Under the pieces are notes generated by a model, which was not told the origin of the DNA, did no database searches, and saw nothing but the letters and a program-made list of their open reading frames with translations. A stretch of DNA of 64,000 nucleotides from Paracyclopina nana (lineage: Eukaryota > Arthropoda > Copepoda > Cyclopoida > Cyclopettidae), in contig JAGUCH010000001.1 in the NCBI GenBank assembly GCA_019096065.1, positions 2,170,001 through 2,234,000 of the forward strand, read 5' to 3'. The translations under genes and the position numbers were made by a program. Positions 21,439 to 33,200 of this stretch are shown here, in pieces; positions within the stretch are counted from its first letter, which is position 1, and the number at the start of each line of letters is the position of its first letter.

Positions 21439-23124
21439 TTTTGGGCAAGAGTTTCCCTGCTTGGCAAAATCTTTTCACCAGCACTCACACCGGCGCGAAC
21501 TTGGCTGAAAATCACGAAAATGTCGAAAAGAGCCGTTATTCGAACGGGAAAACAGGCAGAATACGGACAGTTCTTTTTGGGGGTAACGCGCTCGCCATTG
21601 TTTTGCTCTCACTTTTTCGCGCAACGATTTGACGAACTTTTATTTTGATGCAACCTTCGTTGCCTCCGCGGAATATTTTGGATAAGCTCACGAAACCTTT
21701 ACGAGACCATTATTCATTCATAACATAAATAAAATTGACGAAAACTTTGAAACAGTGTTTTTGATATCCACTGCACCAAAATTATTTGCAAAGAATAAAT
21801 GCAACAAAGTTATCTAAATAAATGGATTTTTTTGGCAAGAATTATGTAATGTGTAACTGAGACATGAAATTATGGGTATTAAGGGGATGCTCGTAAAAAT
21901 GATATTACAGGTCAGCCTAAAATGTAAGCAATGGCCCAATGACTTCATCTTAACTTTCTCCTGACAATTCATGCTAGGTTGCGGTCTGATGTGCGTAGAT
22001 AAAAGGGTGCTGCTAGTGTGGACAATTTTGGCCCAGAGCTTAATTCGGCTGACCATTACGTGCCGTTTTACGAGCATTTCTCGCCTCTTCCATAGGTGTA
22101 TCTTTCGCAGCCAAGAGAGATTGGTCAAATATGAGCCCACAACACGATAGCCAACCATTAAATATAAGATTGTAGAGCAATAAAAAAATACGAACTCTTC
22201 ACGAGATACAAAATATCTTCATAAAGCAGTAATTGCTCCAGCCTGTCGTCGCAGCAGAAATCTCACCTAAATGCCAATCAAAGTATGAAAAAACGCTTTG
22301 GTTTACACCTACAACGCCTCTCTGTCTTTCAACATTTGCCGACGTCAATCTTTAAGCAGGCACTTAGAAATGAAAGTCCTTATCAGCACATCAGCCATGC
22401 AATCCAATAAAAATCCCGCTTAATAAGTCTGTTTTGCTAACTCTTTACCTCAATATAACTAATGAGACCGGATCCAGGTGTCCAGTTTGGGCTCTAATAA
22501 GCTTCATTACGTACTTTAAAATTATCAAGTGGCAAAAGAGGAAAACGGCGGGCTACTTCATTTTTTTCTGTCGTGTAGATTTGCGGATAATTTCATAATT
22601 TCGTTGAGCAAATCTGCCCGCAAAAAAACCTATTAAATATAAAAGTTATGGAAGATCACCTTGGGTACCTAAGCAAAGTGCATCTTGCAAATAATGAGTT
22701 ACCAAGTCACGATTGCGCAAAAATCGCAAAGATGCATAATATTTCTATTTGGATTTCTTTACTAGGTAATTTGGCAGGGCTGTCTTTTTTCGAGTACATA
22801 TTAAATTAGTCAGTCATGAATGAGGAGCAAACTTCATCTCATATATTATGTCTTAATTGCACTGATGCATCATTCTTTTTGCCTAACGGAACCAAGGCAT
22901 ATACACATTTCATTATTACCTCACCTTGAATAAGTTGGTCGATGAATAAAACAATATGATGATGCTAAGATTCATGAATGGTGGAGCCTCATGATCCTCG
23001 CGAGCGTTGCCAGAGCAGACTTTGAACGGCTCTGCGAGGCCGCAAAACCGGTTGCGTTGGCGGCCTCCATAACCTCATTCGCAGCCTCTGTTGTCAGTGG
23101 TTTTCGAGCCTCCGAGCAAACAAT
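21439..23124. other. Intergenic between divergent genes
   Basis: Carries the SMARCAD1 promoter side (GC-richer 21440-21620) and, at 22980-23124, a GC-rich region just before the next gene. No coding exon, RNA gene or repeat was recognised in the AT-rich middle. Confidence 0.35.
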
Positions 23125-24119
23125 ATGAAAGCTCAGACTTGGTGGCGTCGCAGCTACTTGGTCCTTTTTTTCATGACCACTGTGGAGGCCGATTTGGCTG
23201 ACGATGGCAGCGGTGAATTGGCCGCATGCCTAGGCAACTCCGTATGCGGATTTCTGCAAGCAAATTCCAAAGGCATCAATAACATGAAATACTGCAATTG
23301 CACTTCCTCTCCCTGCCCAACAGATTGGGATCCCTTCGATGGCAAATCCATCACTCAGTCGGTGTCTGACCAGTACAAGGTAATTGCAGAAAAATTTCAT
23401 ATACAGGAAATGCGAACGTACGGTTCAAATTGCAGTTTTGTGATGCTGCACCTGAAAATTTGCCTGAATGCAAGCAAGGCGCGCGAAGGCCGGCCTACTC
23501 CAGCTTTCAGTATTACGACAAGGCCACCTCTGAAAAAGCCTTCATCAAGGATGAAATGCATTGCGTTTGCCCAGAAGGCCACAACTATTTGGATTCCCGC
23601 TACAAATTCTTCTCTGAGGGCAAATACGAAGTGGTTGTTACCCTCTACTACTGTCTACCTGTAAGAGCATTTATAAATCAAGACTCGTGAATTAATTTGA
23701 GTTAATGTGTTCAACATAATTTCCACTGTGTAGTTTGGCAATTTCCTAAAAAGCTTCATGCAAACCTTGGCTATTTTTTGTCTTTGCTTTCAGCTCAAGG
23801 AATGCACACTGGGGGAAGTGTGCAAAGAAATCACTGATTTGCCCAATGAATTCTTGGTGAACCCGAAATGCAAATGCCCTGAAAATCACTCTTGTCCCAC
23901 GACTCGTCCCAGGTTTGCCGAAACGCGATACTTCAACGACATGGTAAAGTATTCAGTAATTAGCCATCAAAAATACACAATTAATTGCGTATTCTGCTCC
24001 AGGCTTTAGTGCATCGTGTCCAATGCCAAAGACTTGATCAGCATCGTCCAGAAAAGATGGGGGATTCATCACGACTATCTTCTCTGCTTAATCCGCTCAT
24101 TAGGCGACGATTGCCTTAA
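23125..24119 (+). CDS. Secreted cysteine-rich protein, arthropod venom-protein-like family
   Basis: Exons 23125-23379, 23436-23660, 23794-23943 and 24003-24119 give 248 aa. A signal peptide (SYLVLFFMTTVEA) is followed by about 180 residues with some 16 cysteines in CxC pairs (YCNCTSSPC, HCVCPEGH, CKCPENHSC) and the motif WDPFDGKSIT. There is no transmembrane segment after the signal. From memory the layout resembles the secreted group annotated in arthropods as U-scoloptoxin(11)-like, which is widely found outside venom; this is a family impression, not evidence of toxicity. Introns are all phase 0. The C-terminal tail after VQC is basic and family-atypical, so the last exon boundary is less certain than the others. 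Confidence 0.7.
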
Positions 24120-24249
24120 TATATATACTATATACATATATAGTGCACTACTACGCGTGTTTGGCTTATCTGCAAACTATTCTTCTGAAATAAATACACA
24201 AATATTCTATTGAGTTGATGATAAGAGCCTCACCTAGTTTTTGAGAAAC

Positions 24250-26658
24250 ATGATACAAATTATTGCGGCCATTTTTGCCATCCTCATTTCCGTGGTGGTT
24301 TTCTTCAAGAAACCGAGGAAATTTCCACCTGGTAAGAACTTTTTAAAAAGGGTGTGTGATTTAGCTTTGAAAAAACCTTTTCTAGGTCCACCCGCAATAC
24401 CTTTTTTCGGCAGTGTCTTTTTTGTGCCACATTTGCCAGGCCTCATTGCCACAGCAGCAACGTGGTTTATCAACAGGTAATTTGATTACTAAAATAATTT
24501 CTATGCGAGGGCGGGAGTGAAACGCAAAACCGACACATTGCCATACGCGGAAAAAACATGAAGATTATTAAATGAAGCATTTGGATATTACATTTGATGC
24601 ATAGGAATCCGTTTCCATGCAGCTTATTTCATTTCCGTGGCAACCGCGACTACATTAATAGCATTTTGGGTGACACAAACCTTTGGCTTTTTAAGCTGAA
24701 TCGGATGAATAGACTTTTCAATTACGTTTAGATACCATTCAAAAATAGTTGGACTTTACCTGGGCCGATTTCCCATTGTGGCCATCTATGACTTTGAAGT
24801 TGCAAAGGAGATTTTCAGCAGGGACGACTTAACTGGTCGCCCCGACAATGTTCTCTACCGATTTCGAACGAATGGCAAGAACCAAGGCCTCATGTTTGCC
24901 GATGGAAACAGCTGGAAGTCACATCGAAGGTTTTCACTGAAAACTCTGCGAGATTTTGGGTTCGGAAAGTCCTCATTAGAGTCCGTGCTAATTGAAGAAG
25001 CCGACAGAATGGGGGAATTTTTCTTGAGCCAAAAAGGGAAACATGACTAAAATGCAAACTTAAATTCAATTCTATCCACCATATTGATCAAAAGGCCGCA
25101 AATGAGGTTATAATTTTTGAAATTCGCATTTTCGCACGTCCCTCAGTTTGCGTTTTAGTCACGCCCTTTTAATCTTTAAAAAACCAAGACGAGCCATTTT
25201 TGGTTCAAACTTTGTTCAACCTCGTGATACTAAATGTGTTGTGGACAATTGTGGCTGGCAAAAGGTACGAATTGTCTGACCCTAAAGCGCAAGGCATTGT
25301 TCGCCTCATCACCGAGTCCGTGCAAGTGGAGAACCTAAGGTTTCTTTTCAACATGCCGTGGGTGCGTTACCTATTCCCACAAGCATCTGGATGGAACACT
25401 CAGAAAAAGGTCATAAAAATCAGCTCGTATCATCTCTTCATCCGAATTTCCCCTCCTAGAGAATGAGGACTGCTTTTTAGCCTATTTCTACAGGGATTTT
25501 TGATCTAATTAAAATTATATAGATCATTGGAGACCTGAGGGATCTCGTGGGCGGGCTAGTGGACGAGCACAAGAGCAACTTTGACACAAGTGACATGAGA
25601 GATTTCATGGACGTCTATTTACGCGAGATGGATGGCCGCACTGAGTTCAACGAGGAAGCCCTGATTGTCACTGCCATGGACCTTTTTGCAGCTGGCTCAG
25701 AAACGACGGCCACGACTTTGTCATGGGCTGTGCTCTACATGATTCTCTACCCAGATGTGCAAGCAAAGGTGTACAAGGAGATTTCTGAGGTTTTGGGAGA
25801 CAGGGAGCCCACACTAGAAGATAGATCGAGGTATAGAGTCGCATTCCCTTGTAGCTTGAGTTGCACAGATTTTGCTGAGATAACACTTTTATAGCCTGCC
25901 CTACACTGATGCTTGCATCATGGAAATTCAAAGGTTGGGCAGCATAGCTCCAATGGCAGTTCCTCACCGAGCTTTAAAAGATGTTGAAGTTAAAGGTAAT
26001 TTAATATCTAGCCGAGTTTTTGCATGAATGGGTGAGAGTGCTTTTTTTCAGGCTACAGGATACCCAAAGATACCCTGGTATTTTCAGTGTTATATCACAT
26101 TTTAAGGGACCCTGATTACTGGCCAGATCCAAATGCGTTCAAGCCAGAGAGGTTTCTCACACCAGATGGAAGCCAAGTCATTAAAGAGGAGAGGTTCATA
26201 CCGTTTGGAGTGGGTAATTACATCATAATTTAAATAGGACTGTGTATACACATAAAGGGTGATTATGGAGTCATTAGAGCTATGCTAGTAAGTAGGCTTC
26301 ATGGCGTATATAACTCAACTCTTTGGTTTCTACACCTTGACATTAACTGCACCAGAAAAGCTTTAAGAATTAACACATGCACTTCTCAGTCAACGCTTTA
26401 AAAATCACCCATATATTGGACAAATAATAGGTACGGTTTATATTTCACAGCTACAGCTAATTAAGTATCTTCCTAGGAAAACGGTACTGCCTTGGAGAAA
26501 GCCTTGCCAAAGCCGAGCTGTTCATCATTCTGACGAGGCTGTTGCAAAAGTTTTCGTTCCACTCGGCTCCAGGACATCCAGTTCCTTCAGATCAACCTGT
26601 TTTCGGCTTCATTTACGCGCCCAAGCCCTTCCACGCAGTCACCAAAGCACGACAATAA
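24250..26658 (+). CDS. Cytochrome P450, CYP2-clan-like, with an abnormal intron
   Basis: Eight exons: 24250-24331, 24386-24476, 24732-25045, 25189-25409, 25523-25830, 25895-25995, 26052-26213, 26477-26658, giving 486 aa if exon 3 joins exon 4 at a shared GAC. N-terminal membrane anchor (MIQIIAAIFAILISVVVFF), proline-rich hinge (PPGPPAIPFFG), C-helix WKSHRR, I-helix AGSETT, K-helix EIQR, PERF motif and the haem-binding loop FGVGKRYCLG. It is an ER-bound, NADPH-reductase-dependent monooxygenase of unknown substrate. The phrase LNVLWTIVAGKRY is typical of arthropod CYP2-clan enzymes. Oddity: exon 3 runs into TAA at 25048-25050 and no GT donor exists there, while the continuation restarts in frame at 25189. 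See the hairpin at 25032-25170. It may be a non-canonical intron or a broken gene. Confidence 0.82.
25032..25170. repeat. Inverted-repeat insert at a P450 exon junction
   Basis: GACTAAAATGCAAACT at 25045-25060 is mirrored by AGTTTGCGTTTTAGTC at 25145-25160, and the match extends outward through AAAAGGG. The hairpin therefore covers the end of exon 3 and most of the sequence that must be removed. It resembles a MITE-derived intron. Confidence 0.6.
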
Positions 26659-26760
26659 AAATCCATGCAGCGTAGAGTCTCTCCGCCGCATCTACATATC
26701 GGATCATTTTTTAACTAATCCAGGCTTCTTATTTCTTCTATATATGGCATTTTCTCCTCT

Positions 26761-27964
26761 TCAGTTGACAATTAAGTAGTCTTTGGCCCAACGGATGTAC
26801 TCCTCAGGATATGCATAGCCTCCAGCCTTGAAATCGTCCTCGTAAACCGCGTAGAGTTTCTCCGTCGTCTGCTTAGATAGCTGGCTGAAATAAGCTTTGC
26901 TCGTGGCCTCAGTCTTGGCGTCGTTTTTGTTGAATTTGTACGCAAACAAGCCGTCAATGGTGGCTTTGTAGGGCCTCAAAACTGGCATGGAAGTGAGGTC
27001 GTGCAGGTCACTCGCGAGCGTCTCAGTATGGCCTATGAAATTGTAGTTGACATGACAAAGGCCACAGAGCCTGGTGTAAGGCCACCAGTGGAGTGACCCA
27101 TAGGTTTGCATGTTATTCTCCAGCTCGTAGATGACGTATTTCACGAATTTCTCAAAGGTCATGAGGAAATTGGAGGTCGGGCTGTCCTCAGCGACGAGCA
27201 CAGCCAATCGACCGACTAAACCAGCCTCCCAGTCTATCACAGGTTGAAGAAAGCTCTTTTCCAGGCGACGCACGAATTTATCATGGTAGCAGGATACCTG
27301 AAAAAAATAGCTCTTTCAATATCTTCAATGATGCAGCGAAAATTGAATGTAATGCTCACAATTCGTTCAAATGGATGCCTTATGAATGTAAATTTGAATG
27401 CTGACGGCGGAAGTTGGTTGTCAAGGACACCGAAGCTTTTCAGCATTTTGTCGTGAATAGCGAGGACGGGATCGAGGTCGACCTCGAGGCTCACGTTGTT
27501 GATGGAGGCCATGGATAGCATCCACGTGGTGCTGGCAGCCTTGGGCACATGACAATAGGCAATCAGCCTCTGAGTGAGGACAAATTTAACGTCATCTTTG
27601 TCTGACCTCCGAGGCCGTATCGTCCTCCGCAGAACTTGTCTTCTTACGTAATTGGGCCCACTCAGGCTGACTTCTTGAACCTTTTGCCTTGAGACAAAAT
27701 ACGAAAATTTTAAATGTCATTCCTGCTGCGACAATTTTGGAGCACTCACCTGCAAAAGGTTTCCAGCGTCTTTTTCCTAATTTCTTGCGTGTCCTCGGCA
27801 TAACTTTGTACGAAAAGGTCATTTGAGTCTTCAGCTGAGATTGTTGCATTTTCCAGGCTCGGAGGTCCCGAGGTTGTGGCCCATGTGAAAATGACCAAAA
27901 AGGCCAATAAGGGGATGTAGACATATGGTCTTAGAGGAGGCCGTTTCAAAGCAGCCACAGGCAT
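26761..27964 (-). CDS. Carbohydrate sulfotransferase (CHST8-14 / Sulfotransfer_2 type)
   Basis: Exons 27964-27750, 27687-27360, 27297-26761 encode 359 aa. Type II membrane topology: short cytosolic N-terminus, one anchor (YVYIPLLAFLVIFTWA), lumenal catalytic part. The PAPS 5'-phosphosulfate loop is HVPKAASTTW and the 3'-phosphate motif is FIRHPFERIVSCYHDKF, both hallmarks of the Golgi HNK-1/chondroitin/dermatan sulfotransferase family. It would transfer sulfate from PAPS to a glycan; the acceptor cannot be told from sequence. All junctions are GT-AG. The gene lies tail-to-tail with the P450 with 102 bp between stop codons. Confidence 0.88.
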
Positions 27965-29746
27965 CTTTTGAGCCTCGAATCATCCATCATTAAACATCTG
28001 AAAATAATTGAAAGTGTTGATACAGCCCATGCCGAATTATTTTAGCCACACGCATTTAGAGAAAATGGCCGCCGAGACCAAATACGAGCCCAAGTGTTCC
28101 AAGCGCGACGATCATGGTTTAAAATTCTTTATTGCAATTAGCAGGCACAATTTTGTGCAAGTTCATTTTTTGCATTCCTTCACTCAATAAATTCCTTATA
28201 TTTGCAGCTATGGGTTTCATGCCAAGTCTGGCTTCTGATCATTATTTAGTGGGCCATCTAAGATGATGAAAGTTACGCCAGTTCTTTAAGCCCATTATTT
28301 TCGCAGGATCCGCTATAGGGGGGCGACAGAAGAAAAATGATTTCGGACGCCTCTAAATTCGCTTTTTCAAAGGCTTCACCTATGCTACTATCTACCTCTA
28401 TTTGAACTCCGCCCCTTCTGCGATGAATAGAGGAGCATATAGCATGTGATGTCAATTTTATGGAGCATAGGCAGAAGATAATTGATGATTACAGCAGAGC
28501 CACAAAGAAAAAGCAAAACCTTCAGCAACTTCAGGATTGACATTTAAAAAGCAGATCAAATATTAGGTTCGGATCCTCACCTTTACAAAACTTCATTATA
28601 CTCTAATATGCAGCTTCAAAACCCAGATTATGTTAGGATTCTTCTAGCTCTTCGTGTGCGTTGAAGAAGAGTAGTGTTTTTTTGTGTGTGGAATTTCCAT
28701 CATAATGATTTTCCTCATGAAGGAGAAAAATTACAAGGTGAATGTTTTCCAGCCATTGGCAAGTAGGTCGTTTCTAGAAGAGGTGACCCACGACCAGCTA
28801 AAGTAGATGGTCAAGCCAGATTACTTGCTATCATATTTTTTGCATCACCCTTTTTCAACTTTGGCCCATTGTTCCAAGCAATGCAGGCTCGAAAAACGCC
28901 GAAAAACAGACAATGCCTAGACAGAGTTGTAAATCAGTCTGAAAAATGTCTCCAACATGAATTGCCATCATCATTGCAAAAATCTTATAAGTGATTTGTC
29001 AAAAAAGCAATAAAGATGTTGTTGCTAGGGTTAAAAAAGCGCTGACTCGGAATGCACTTTTTTCCCTTTTTGACGAGAAAATTAGAGCTGTGCCGCATTT
29101 TCTGTTACGGCAGCAGACACGAATTTTTTTATTAACCAATCACTTTTGACCTGGTTAGCCTTCTTTACTCAGAAATTGCTTGTCTAATTGGAAAGGAAGC
29201 ATAAATGATGCTTAAGTGAGGTGCTCAAGAAAATAACTCAATAAAATTAACTTTTTGCCTTGAGAAAGCGATTAGGCAAAAATGAAAAGTTATGCGCGGG
29301 CATAAAGGATGGGCTAAAAAAGTACAAACTTCTCTATTGTTGTAATGAGCTCGCAGTTTTTGCCACTAGGTGATCAGACGTTACAAAAACGACTACTTTG
29401 ATTCCATGCATCACTCAGTTTTTTCCTGAGCCAACACAATTACAACTGTTATTTGCTATTTGTAGAGCCTGTGGGCTTTTAATTTTCTGATCTGAAACCA
29501 GGCATTTAGATTAGAGATCCCATTCGTAAGGGTGCTGATGTACTCTCAATGATTTATTAAGAGGGTCGTAAAAGCTATGCAATCAAAATTGGATAAGCAC
29601 TAAAAAATCCCCATATGGACCACACTATCGTTATAGCACAAAAAATTACTCGAGCTTTCATCTTTTTTTAACATCAACTCTGTCATGAAATCAGAATTTT
29701 TCCTGTTTTGAGCCGCAGTGATGCAAAAATAGATGATGGTAATAGC
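27965..29746. other. Intergenic, no gene recognised
   Basis: The first 100 bp hold the sulfotransferase promoter side. The remainder is AT-rich with no supported exon, RNA gene or clear repeat. Confidence 0.35.
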
Positions 29747-30212
29747 CTTTGCACGGTGGTTCAAAATCCCTTCTTGACGCGCACGGGAAAAAAACTCGGG
29801 AAATCGTCGGTGTCAATTTTCATAGAGCTCTAAGCTAAAAATTGACATTCAGAGCTCCCAATTCCGCACATTTCCGCAGCCAATTTTGCTGAATAATCAT
29901 TAAATGGGGTCTGATTGTCACCATAGCCATAATAGCTAAATGTCATTTGATGTCAAACAAAAGTAATAGATTCCTGAAAGTAGGCAAAATTGGCTGTTCT
30001 ACTGTTTACCCTTATGGAAACTGTTTCCCACAAATTTTCATTTTTAAGATGAATTTCAACCTTTTTCTAAGAATTCTCACTAATTTGCGCAATTTTCATG
30101 GTTAAGAAGTTCTCCCAAAAGGAAGCCTAAAGTTGGTGGCAAAATGAGATTTTGGCGATTTGGCGTAATTTCTTGTGCGCGTTAAAACAGGTTTTTGAAC
30201 CACCGTGCTTTG
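29747..30212. mobile_element. Non-autonomous Transib-type element with TSD CTTTG
   Basis: The element 29752-30207 (456 bp) begins CACGGTGGTTCAAAA and ends with its complement TTTTGAACCACCGTG. The repeats continue with gaps to ACGCGCAC (about 35 bp). CTTTG stands on both sides (29747-29751 and 30208-30212). A CACNGTG terminus with a 5-bp target duplication matches Transib. It has no coding capacity. The sequence after the heptamer differs from the element at 7476, so it belongs to another family. Confidence 0.85.
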
Positions 30213-33200
30213 GGCTTTTTTGCTAATCATGCATCCACGATGCTCAATTATTCTTTTTTTTGTGAAAACGCTGCTGAAATCTCAAAAAACACACAAAAGA
30301 AGCATGTGTAGGTTTTAGAGTAGGGCAGTTTTCCCCTATCAATTTGCGGAATGTGTACGGGTTTGATTCGAACCACTAACCAAAATGTGCTTTTGTAACC
30401 ACTTGAGCTAGCCTGACGTAGCTGGCCGTTCGTGGACCTAATTAGCTGAACATCGTTTCAAGGCGAGTGAATCCTTTACTAGATACATTGAGGATCGCAA
30501 AAAATACGAAAAACTGGTTTTGCCTTCATAATATCTCACGTAGTGGCACTTTCATTTTTGAGCCGTGAACATGGGGGTTCTACAGATTATATTTCACAGT
30601 ACATGATACTAGGCTTACAAAATGCATCTACCTTATTACCGATAAGGGGAGGAATACTTTAAGTCAATTAGCTTTTTTTTATTTTGGTGGCTCTTCTGCT
30701 TTTTTGGCTCTCGCGGATAATATAGCATTAAAATTCAATATTTATTGCTGCTCATTTCCAACATGGATCAGAGAGCAACGCCAACTGCCATAAATAACTG
30801 TCAGGTGGTGATAATTCGCCAAGCCACTTCCAACACTTTCACAGAGCAGCAGCAAAAAATAGACGGATATTATTTACGGCATTAGTTAGCTGTCCAAAGC
30901 CCATTTCGGAGCCCAAGAAGAAAACAAAGGGACGAAAAGATGGGACTTAATGGTGGGCGTTGAAATCATCCCACAGCACAGAAAAAGCAGCCAAGTAGCC
31001 TTTCAGCCAGGCGAACCAAAGCACTTTTTTGCTCAGCAACACAGTGTGAAACTGGGAACAAAAAAGCTCAAAAATAAGTCAAGACTGAGCAACGCGACGC
31101 AAAAACCGTTTCATAGCTAGACTCATGGCGCCAACAAATAAAACCGTTACATTAGTCTAGACAGGCTGGCGCCTCGCTATAGCAAAGGGTGGATTTTAAA
31201 TAGCTTTTCTCATAGTGATTGAAGGGACAATTTTTTAAATGAAGCGCGCCAACTGTTGGATTAATGCTTCGATTTCCGTCCCTGAAAATTGATGCGAGCT
31301 CGGCTAGAGAAAAAGGTGTGTGCGTGAGGGTACAATTTCGTCTAGAGTATCAGCATGCCACACACTCAGACACTCCGTTTCAAAATTACAGACGAGTCTG
31401 TTCTAGGGGAATTGTGCAAACCTGTCGGTTTGTACTGTGCAGACTTCCAGCACAAATCTGACACGCAGAGATAAGGTTGGCAAAAAAGGGGCAATCCTTG
31501 TTGATAAAAACCAGTTTTTGTGCTTACTCCCCCTGTGAAAAAATGAAACCATGAAGACTCTTCGTTTGAGGCACCATTTTTGCTAATTTTTCAAGGTTGA
31601 CTCATTTACAAGATTCTTACAATTTACAAAGGAGAAACATAAGGAAAACCATTTGATGCCAAAGGTGACCTTTATATCAACTCGCCTAAGACTCTTGAGA
31701 AACGCGTCCAAAAAGAGGCAGTAACTTTTTTGTAGTGGTAAGTAGGCTGTACCTATATTAACTTTGAGCATAAAAAACGAAGTAAAGAGTCAACCTTTTG
31801 GTGTACTAGATTGTCTTGCCTAACACGCTGTGGGCAAATTGCTCACGAAGAGGCGTCTGTTTTGCCTTCAACTTTCAATTTGAGCCTTGAATGCTAAACA
31901 CATGAGCTATGGTTATTCATAGTGCACATGAGTAGCAACAAAAAAGCCTAGTTTCACGTGCCAAAGTTCCTTAAGGATGCTCGGGTGGTGGTGAAAGTAT
32001 TCACATTGAAATTCATCCCTTTAATCATCAGCTCAAGTGATGAAACTGGAAAGAATGGGATACATAAAGGTCCAACTGTGTAGTGTAATTGCCATATACC
32101 ACCCACCAGTAGGCATTCAAGTTGTAAATCTGACTTTTTAATTAAAAGCCATTGCATGCTGGAACAATAAGGGATGTTTTCAAAGCCTTTGCATGACAAT
32201 AATTTAGAGTCGCGTAACCAGGCTCAAAATCATGCAAATTGGATTGCTCATCAAAGAAAGTGCACAGGTCAACATGATGCATAACAACCACCCAACCTAC
32301 ACTTACTTCTGGCTTATTATGGAAGCATTATGTAAGCAAGCCCCTAAAAACTATTGTTTTGACCTTTTTCTAGAATGCAAGAGTCTAGTTGCACAATAGC
32401 TGTAAGCTTTTTCATATTTGCTTCCCTTGATTTTTATGTTGCCATGAGACCACACAGCTTTTAAAAAGATAAGCAAAATACTTTTCCAATTTGAAGATAT
32501 GCTCAAAATGGACAGCGTGTGGAAAATGCATGCTGCTTTTGAGCATCCAACAGAGAGACATTATCCTCAAAAAGCCATTAAATTTGAGCTGAGTGAAAAA
32601 TTTTATGGGCAAAACGCGCTACATCATGAGTAGCTACTATATAAACTTAGAGAGTGGCCAACGCCAAAATCAAGCATTGAGGTATCAGCTGTCAATTTCA
32701 ATAGTGGTTCCTTTTGAATGCGATTAAAGAAATCTGAGGCAATTGCGTACCTTGAATTAGAGTCTAAAATGATTTTTTTGAAGGAAAAACCTGAATTCTA
32801 AGCTAGAGAATATAGCATTTAATTTTTCCGAAACAAAAGTATTAATTTGATTAATTATTCAAACAATTAAAATTGTGTTTTGGTTTTTCCCGCTCCCCAT
32901 GCTGCTTCCTAGGTTTTGAAGACAGAAAAGATATCTTTCCGACTTGCTTAAAAGGTTACGTGAAAGGAACCAGCGCAAAATTGCGGATTTCGTTGTCCGC
33001 TCTCTAAGTTTATTTAGTAGCTAATCATGAGGTAAATCTGCCAGATAAGGCTATGAAAAATTGCTTACTTAGCTGGCTGGGCAGTTCAGCAAAAATATGA
33101 ATCATAGCCAAATTGTGCCTAGAAGCTGCAACATCATTTTGCACCTCTACATTTCTATGCATAATTGAGTCCCATTAGTTTGCAGTCACTTCATAGTGTA

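Noticed and set aside
25026..25196. GAGCCA direct repeat as a target duplication around the P450 hairpin
   Set aside because: Removing the segment at these repeats breaks the P450 reading frame, so the repeat is probably coincidental.
30360..30425. tRNA-like sequence on the minus strand (TAGCTCAAGTGGTTA, then GGTTCGAATC)
   Set aside because: Box spacing is about 36 bp, and the T-arm and acceptor strands do not pair.
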